NCBI GenBank assembly: GCA_013041835.1
Contig: JABDRH010000457.1
Span: 1 to 19,063, forward strand
Length of the DNA stretch: 19,063 nucleotides
DNA from: Desulfatitalea sp.
Lineage (GTDB): Bacteria > Desulfobacterota > Desulfobacteria > Desulfobacterales > Desulfosarcinaceae
Reading direction: 5' to 3'
The notes under the pieces are model-generated. The model saw only the letters and a list, made by a program, of their open reading frames with translations, had not been told where the DNA came from and searched no databases. Numbering within the stretch: the first letter of the stretch is position 1; the number at the start of each line of letters is the position of its first letter. A program made the position numbers and the translations under genes. Shown piece by piece: positions 14,461-19,063 of this stretch.

Positions 14461-16182
14461 TCAATCCGGATTGCGATGCGATGCATCGACGGTAAAAGAA
14501 TGCGCCGATGCAGATCTCACCAGAGCCGTACCCGAGCAGAACAGGTTCAGCGTCACACGGCGCCCCTTGGTGTAGTCGTATCCGCGCACAACGTCCACCA
14601 ATCGATACGTACCGCCGATTTTCACCAAATGGTCCTTAAAGGCCGGGGCCTGCTGATCACGAACGATGACCAAAACATCGGGATTCTCCTTAAGCCGCTC
14701 GGCGGCCTGAACCGGAGAGGATATCCGGGTGTGGGTGCCGAGATGAAACACCAGGCTCGGCTCGTCAAAGCCCACGGCCCAGATTTCCAGATCAGCACAG
14801 GGCCTGTCCTGCTCAATGGCGGCCACAACCCTACCAATTTCGCGGCTGGGCCAAATGGCGCCCAGCGCCGGAAAGACGAACTGGAGGATACCCCCGATGA
14901 CCACTGCACTGGCCAGCACCGCGGAGACCGTTACACCTTTAACGTATGCTTGTCGTACATAGCGCCAAAAAGCAGCCAGCAAAGCCGCACCGGCCGCCGG
15001 AATCAAAATGCCGGCCGGCAGCACGCGTGCTTCGAGCACGTAGGGCAGCAGGGCCGCACCGGCGCAGAACACCAGCAACACCAAGGAAAACATCACCAAC
15101 CCAACGCGCGCTTGCCAACCTGTCAAGCGCCCCCCCCTGCCTTGCGCCGCTTGCGTTAACGCCCGGGCCGTGAACAAAGCCAGCACCGGGTAGGTGGGCA
15201 GCACATAGTGGGGCAGCTTGGTGGGCATCAGCTCGAAAAAGAGCCAGGTCGGCACCAGCCAAGCCAGCAAAAAACGCAGCGCCGGGTCTCTGCGATCTTT
15301 CCAGGCCAGCCATAATCCCGGCAGCAGATAAAAACAGCCGGGCCAGAAGGTAGCCATGACAAGGAGCAGGTAATACCCCGGCACGAATCCATGGGATTCA
15401 TGCCCGGAAATCAGTTTGGGCAGCAGATCCTCGGTCACCGCTTGGCCGATGAAAGATCCGCCCACGCCCTGTCCCATGGCCAGAAACCAGGGCAACACGA
15501 TGGCAATGGCCAGCGGCAAGCCCACGAGCACGTTTAAATGGCGAGCCCAGGTCAGCCTGCGGTCCCAAATCCAGAGCATCCCCATGGTCAGAATGCTGAT
15601 CAGCGGAGTAACCGGCCCCTTGATCAATATGCCGATGCCTTGAGCGGCCCAGAACAACAGGCCCGGCCGCCACGTGATGGATCGCCCTGCCTGATGGCGC
15701 GTGTAAATCACCGCCAGCGCACCCTGGGACGCTACCACGGTGGCCAGCAGGACGGCATCGGTGGTGGCCATATGGGCCTCCACCACCATGAGCACCGAAG
15801 ATGCCAGCAAAAGACTGCCCCAAAACGCCGTATACGGATCAAACAACCGCCTGCCCAAACCCAATGTCATGAACACCGCACACATGGCGCCCACGACCGA
15901 GGGCAGCCGGAAAGGCCATACCACTTTGTCCGCTAACGTCCCGGTGGCTGCAACAACCGCGGCCTGCAACCAGTAAATGCCCACTGGTTTTTTATTGCGC
16001 GGTTCATCCTGAAAGCGGATATGGACGAAATCGCGGTCCTCCAACATTTGACGGGAAGCCTGGGCATATCTCGATTCATCGCGGTCCACGGCCGGAATGG
16101 AGAACAATCCCGGCAAATAAAAGGCCAGACAGGCCGCCAATACTATCCCGTATGCGTATCGCTGCAGATTTTCCGTGTTCAT
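14461..16182 (-). CDS. ArnT/PMT-type (GT39/GT83) membrane glycosyltransferase
   Basis: 573 residues from ATG 16182; the in-frame TTG at 16203 is less likely. A hydrophobic helix (about 10-30) is followed by the catalytic DRDESRYAQASRQML motif (Asp33, Asp35), the periplasmic first loop of the PMT/ArnT superfamily, and HIRFQDEPRNKKPVGIYW. About ten further membrane segments follow, then a C-terminal periplasmic domain (about 430-573). It should take a sugar from undecaprenyl phosphate and add it to an acceptor outside the membrane; lipid A, as in ArnT, is suggested by the LAB_N neighbour but is not proven. It is the first gene of the group, under the promoter at 16278-16306. Confidence 0.88.
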   Translation of the reverse strand: MNTENLQRYAYGIVLAACLAFYLPGLFSIPAVDRDESRYAQASRQMLEDRDFVHIRFQDEPRNKKPVGIYWLQAAVVAATGTLADKVVWPFRLPSVVGAMCAVFMTLGLGRRLFDPYTAFWGSLLLASSVLMVVEAHMATTDAVLLATVVASQGALAVIYTRHQAGRSITWRPGLLFWAAQGIGILIKGPVTPLISILTMGMLWIWDRRLTWARHLNVLVGLPLAIAIVLPWFLAMGQGVGGSFIGQAVTEDLLPKLISGHESHGFVPGYYLLLVMATFWPGCFYLLPGLWLAWKDRRDPALRFLLAWLVPTWLFFELMPTKLPHYVLPTYPVLALFTARALTQAAQGRGGRLTGWQARVGLVMFSLVLLVFCAGAALLPYVLEARVLPAGILIPAAGAALLAAFWRYVRQAYVKGVTVSAVLASAVVIGGILQFVFPALGAIWPSREIGRVVAAIEQDRPCADLEIWAVGFDEPSLVFHLGTHTRISSPVQAAERLKENPDVLVIVRDQQAPAFKDHLVKIGGTYRLVDVVRGYDYTKGRRVTLNLFCSGTALVRSASAHSFTVDASHRNPD

Positions 16183-16277
16183 CAGAATCGAACCGCTTTT
16201 CAAATGAAGTGTTATGTGTCGTCATGGCATTAGAATGGGCAAGGGGGGTCAAAGGAATTTTCTTTTTTGAGGCAGTG

Positions 16278-16306
16278 ATTGTGCCAAAGCTACAAACGCA
16301 TGTCAA
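16278..16306 (-). promoter_or_regulatory. Promoter of the glycosyltransferase operon (TTGACA-17-CACAAT)
   Basis: On the minus strand a perfect TTGACA (16306-16301) and CACAAT (16283-16278) are separated by 17 bp, about 95 bp before ATG 16182. The same bases TTGGCACAATCACTGCC (16287-16271) also fit the sigma-54 -24/-12 spacing (GG and GC ten bases apart), with two changes from TGGCACG-N4-TTGC. Both readings are from sequence only. Confidence 0.5.
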
Positions 16307-16337
16307 TGAAAATGACTTTGCTATGGCCATTCAAGTA

Positions 16338-17078
16338 CTATTTGGCATTTTCGGCGGTCGTAAATGTAGTCTCTACAAATGAGATATTGCCTTCCTTTGA
16401 GATGGTGCCGATGCTGAGCTGATACTGCTCACCCGGCAGCAGATAGCCGTTGGGCACGGCGAAGGTGGATGCCGGCGCGGGCAGTTTGGCCGTAAGCTCA
16501 ACCCCTAGCGCCGCATGTTGAATTTCTATGATATAGGCGGCCAAATGCTTGACCGGGGTCCAGGCAATTTGCACGTCGTGGGTGCCAACGGCCCTTGCGT
16601 CTGCTTTGGGCCGGATAAAAGCAACCGTGGCCGGCAAGGCATGATTCAATGCGGATGTGCTGTGATAGGGTTCACCGTCTGCCGTGATACCGTCAAAAGT
16701 GTACACGCCTTGGGGGTATGCCGCTTTCAGGCGCTGGACATCACGCGGCTCCGGAGATTCGAAACTGAACTGCCGGATCCCCATGGTGGTGGCATCGGGA
16801 GCCGAAAAATCGACGACCGTGCGGCCATCCGGAGCAACCACGGAGAGCTTGGATAGCCCCTTATCGCCGGCCTTGACCTCGAATACGACTTCGACGTCTT
16901 GATCCGTGGCATTTTGTTCCAGTCGCACGTTGGCATCGGCAAACGGCGCAGGCCGGCCGGATGCCTCGCCGGCGCTTGTCGCCACCGGGGGTTGAGCGAG
17001 CCCAAAAAGAATGGCGCCCGCGAACAGCAGGATTCGTCCCGCCGGTTTCTTGGCACACACTTGGAATGACCCATTCAT
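16338..17078 (-). CDS. Secreted fibronectin-III-like protein of unknown function
   Basis: 246 residues from ATG 17078, which has AAAGG 9 nt upstream; ATG 17084 is an alternative but lies only 3 nt from that site. A signal peptide is likely (KKPAGRILLFAGAILFGLAQPPVATSA, basic start then hydrophobic core). The middle (about 50-140) reads as beta strands with VEVVFEVKAGDKGLSKLSVVAPDGRTVVDF. The C-terminal third, from VQIAWTPVKHLAAYIIEIQ to EGNISFVETTFTT, has a fibronectin-III-like pattern. I do not recognise a specific family. It follows the porin by 53 bp on the same strand and may be a periplasmic or surface partner of it. Confidence 0.72.
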   Translation of the reverse strand: MNGSFQVCAKKPAGRILLFAGAILFGLAQPPVATSAGEASGRPAPFADANVRLEQNATDQDVEVVFEVKAGDKGLSKLSVVAPDGRTVVDFSAPDATTMGIRQFSFESPEPRDVQRLKAAYPQGVYTFDGITADGEPYHSTSALNHALPATVAFIRPKADARAVGTHDVQIAWTPVKHLAAYIIEIQHAALGVELTAKLPAPASTFAVPNGYLLPGEQYQLSIGTISKEGNISFVETTFTTAENAK

Positions 17079-17131
17079 CGTCATACGCCTTTCATTCAGG
17101 TTAATATATTTCCGCAATCTGAGCCATGGCA

Positions 17132-18673
17132 CTACCAAACGATGGTTAGCGCCGAAAAAACATCATGGGTCAGATTGCCGGTACCGCCCCCATTCAATGG
17201 ATAATCTTCATTGCGCGAATACTCGATGGAAAATTTGACACCCGGCATTACCCACTCGCCGCCACTGACGACAAACCGTTTTTGGGGAGCGAACCCAACC
17301 CTGCTGGGCTCGCCGTTGAACACGCGGGTGACCCCGGCCAGATCCCGGCTTTCCGAATAGCTGATGGCGAGATAGTTGCCTTGATCGCCAATCCGCTCAA
17401 CCCAAGGGTTCCAATCGAACTGATATCCCAGGGTGATCTGCCAGGCGGACGGCGTTATGTTCACCGGCGTGCCCAGATCATCGCTGATGCCGACCGCGTC
17501 GGTGGCCCCGTTCCACTCGCCGATGAGCGAGACCGGCCCCAGTGCGGTTCTGACACTGGCGGCCATGCCGGGTACAAAACCGATACGGTCGAGAAAGTCA
17601 CGATATTCGACTTCAAGAAAGCGGCTGTCGAAGACCGAACTGATGTAATCCACATTGATTGCGAAGGACCAGGGACAAAACAAGGTGCCCATCCGTTGTC
17701 CATAAGGACGGCCGCACGTTCCCTTGGTGCGATAGCCCAGTGTTACACTAAAATGGTCGCCGGGATTATATCCACCGCTATCCATGCCCTCAAAGGTCCT
17801 CCCATCATAAGTATACACGCCCACATGAAAAGGCGGCGGCGCCGTCTCCGGAATAACGGGCGTCAAGGACGGTGGTGGTCTTAAGGGCGGATCGTAGCCC
17901 AGGCCTTTCATGAGCCAGCCGATGAGGGGCTTGATCACCCGCGGCCTGACCGGTGGCGGCGTTACCGGCGGTGTGGGCGGTTTCGGTGCCGGGGTCGGAA
18001 ACCCGAGATTTAATCCAATGGCTGTATTTCGCATCTCGAACACATCGATGGTCAGTGGGTTTTCAATGGTCGGTACATCGGCAATCGGATTGCCGGTTGA
18101 AACGCCAAAGGGCAGGATGATTCGTCCAAGGGTCAGCAAAAGCGGGAATCTGTGCAAATCGCCGATGGTGATATACGCCGTATCCATATTGATGCGATCA
18201 ACACTGGCGTCAAAACCCTCGTTGGTTCGAAAGACGGCACCCGTACCCTCATCATACTCGATGACCAGGCTTGCCAGGGTCCAGTCGTTGGGTTGCACTT
18301 CAACCTCAAGCTCGAGGGTATTCAACTGCAGAAGGCCCGCGCTGTTGCCTGTTAAATCCTCAAACCGGCCGCCGATCACTTCGAGCTGGCCGCCCAATGC
18401 CACGGACGCATTGATGTTCGAGCCCACCGTGGACAGGGCATCCCGGGTGATGGCGCGGACCGCCTCTTCCTGGGCGGCTTTCTCGGCCTCCAGTTGTTTG
18501 ACGCGTTGCTCCAATTGTCTGACGCCTTGCTGCAGTTCGATGATCCGATCATCGGGTTCACCGTCATGGGACGATTCGGTTTCCGACACGCGGGTATCGG
18601 CGTAAACCGGCAAAGTGCACGGCACCAGACTGAGCAGTAAAATGGCAGCCAATTGAGCTGTCTGACGAATCAT
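17132..18673 (-). CDS. LbtU-like outer-membrane siderophore porin
   Basis: 513 residues from ATG 18673, with AAGGA 9 nt upstream. Signal peptide 1-25 (MIRQTAQLAAILLLSLV, cleaved near VYA). Then a helical coiled-coil (about 43-75, IIELQQGVRQLEQRVKQLEAEK), then a beta-barrel with alternating strands such as NASVALGGQLEVIG, QPNDWTLASLVIEYDEG and AYITIGDLHRFPLLLTLGRIILPFG. The final residues ALTIVW end in an aromatic, as BAM-dependent barrels do. The layout resembles LbtU-family siderophore porins, which take up a siderophore without TonB in Legionella. Odd is a proline-rich stretch at 226-281, and a possible disulfide loop (TCGRP ... LFCPW). It may be cotranscribed with the ABC permease (41-bp gap) and the secreted protein. 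Confidence 0.72.
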   Translation of the reverse strand: MIRQTAQLAAILLLSLVPCTLPVYADTRVSETESSHDGEPDDRIIELQQGVRQLEQRVKQLEAEKAAQEEAVRAITRDALSTVGSNINASVALGGQLEVIGGRFEDLTGNSAGLLQLNTLELEVEVQPNDWTLASLVIEYDEGTGAVFRTNEGFDASVDRINMDTAYITIGDLHRFPLLLTLGRIILPFGVSTGNPIADVPTIENPLTIDVFEMRNTAIGLNLGFPTPAPKPPTPPVTPPPVRPRVIKPLIGWLMKGLGYDPPLRPPPSLTPVIPETAPPPFHVGVYTYDGRTFEGMDSGGYNPGDHFSVTLGYRTKGTCGRPYGQRMGTLFCPWSFAINVDYISSVFDSRFLEVEYRDFLDRIGFVPGMAASVRTALGPVSLIGEWNGATDAVGISDDLGTPVNITPSAWQITLGYQFDWNPWVERIGDQGNYLAISYSESRDLAGVTRVFNGEPSRVGFAPQKRFVVSGGEWVMPGVKFSIEYSRNEDYPLNGGGTGNLTHDVFSALTIVW

Positions 18674-18714
18674 CAACGTTATTCCTTGATCACCGAGCAA
18701 AGGATTAGTGTACA

Positions 18715-19063
18715 TCAGTTTCGAAATGCTTCGACCGGTTCCAAGCGGGCGGCATGCAAGGCCGGATAGGTGCCGGAAAGCAATCCAATGCCGCCGCCGA
18801 TCAGGGGCGCCAGCAAGGGGGCGGCCGGGTCCAGCACCGGCGTCCACACCTGGTAGGCCGAGACCGCCACGACAACCAGAACACCGGCGCTGGCGCCGAT
18901 GATGCCGCCGATCACCCCCATGGAGGCGCTTTCAAATAAAAACTGCGCTGCGATATGGCCACGGGTGGCGCCAATGGCTCGACGCAGACCGATTTCCCCG
19001 GTACGCTCCATGACGCCCACCAGCGTAATGTTGGCGATCCCGATGGCGCCGACGATCAAGGAC
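18715..19063 (-). CDS. MacB/FtsX-type ABC transporter permease, C-terminal end, 5' partial
   Basis: 115 residues are visible; the 5' part is outside the window. The sequence SLIVGAIGIANITLVGVMERTGEIGLRRAIGATRGHI is the conserved FtsX segment, followed by two more hydrophobic helices and the usual end YPALHAARLEPVEAFRN. MacB-family permeases use ATP on the cytoplasmic side to push substrates or proteins through a periplasmic adaptor and TolC. Whether an ATPase domain is fused cannot be seen. The following porin starts 41 bp after its stop, so an operon is likely. A role in lipoprotein, peptide or siderophore export is inference. Confidence 0.88.
   Translation of the reverse strand, partial: SLIVGAIGIANITLVGVMERTGEIGLRRAIGATRGHIAAQFLFESASMGVIGGIIGASAGVLVVVAVSAYQVWTPVLDPAAPLLAPLIGGGIGLLSGTYPALHAARLEPVEAFRN

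Noticed and set aside
1..19063. Search for CRISPR arrays, tRNA genes, IS elements and prophage genes
   Set aside because: No regular spaced repeats, no cloverleaf-like segments noticed and no transposase, integrase or phage proteins seen by reading both strands.

Overview
The window looks like chromosomal DNA of a Gram-negative bacterium, most likely a deltaproteobacterium (Desulfobacterota, of the Desulfosarcina/Desulfatitalea kind). That placement is inference. It rests on a PAS-plus-LuxR-type regulator, a two-domain DUF523/DUF1722 protein, an LbtU-like porin, and the general codon and G+C character. No rRNA, tRNA, CRISPR array, intact insertion sequence or prophage is visible, and most genes are ordinary housekeeping or accessory single genes.

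Left part (1-5152, plus strand). The window opens with the 3' end of a GGDEF (diguanylate cyclase) gene. A PHP-domain phosphoesterase follows, translationally coupled to a small FKBP/SlyD-like protein with a cysteine-rich tail. Next comes a 131-bp imperfect palindrome (1750-1880), directly downstream of a good sigma-70-like promoter, and then a dynamin-like membrane GTPase. A secreted DUF3617 protein, a PNPOx-like split-barrel protein without a convincing start codon, and an alpha/beta hydrolase complete this part.

Middle part (5135-12691). A gamma-class carbonic anhydrase-like protein lies on the minus strand. Its 3' end overlaps the hydrolase by 18 bp, and its 5' end is divergent from a PAS-LuxR regulator. 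Then, on the plus strand, come an NAD(P)-binding/DUF2867 fusion protein, a second PNPOx-like protein, a TudS-like (DUF523)/DUF1722 protein behind an extended -10 promoter, and aconitase AcnA.

The stretch 12692-13216 has no intact gene. It contains a dyad after acnA and a possible decayed AAA/DUF4143 ATPase fragment on the minus strand.

Right part (13217-19063, minus strand). Reading leftwards, there are two envelope gene groups. The first is a MacB/FtsX-type ABC permease (partial), an LbtU-like outer-membrane porin with an unusual proline-rich insert, and a secreted fibronectin-III-like protein. The second is an ArnT/PMT-type membrane glycosyltransferase, a GT2 polyprenyl-phosphate glycosyltransferase and a LAB_N membrane protein, preceded by a TTGACA-17-CACAAT promoter. 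The second group looks like a pathway that loads a sugar on a polyprenyl carrier and moves it to a periplasmic acceptor, perhaps lipid A. No clearly new multi-gene system was found. The best leads are the 131-bp palindrome, the cysteine changes in the TudS-like protein, and the small FKBP-like protein with its cysteine tail.
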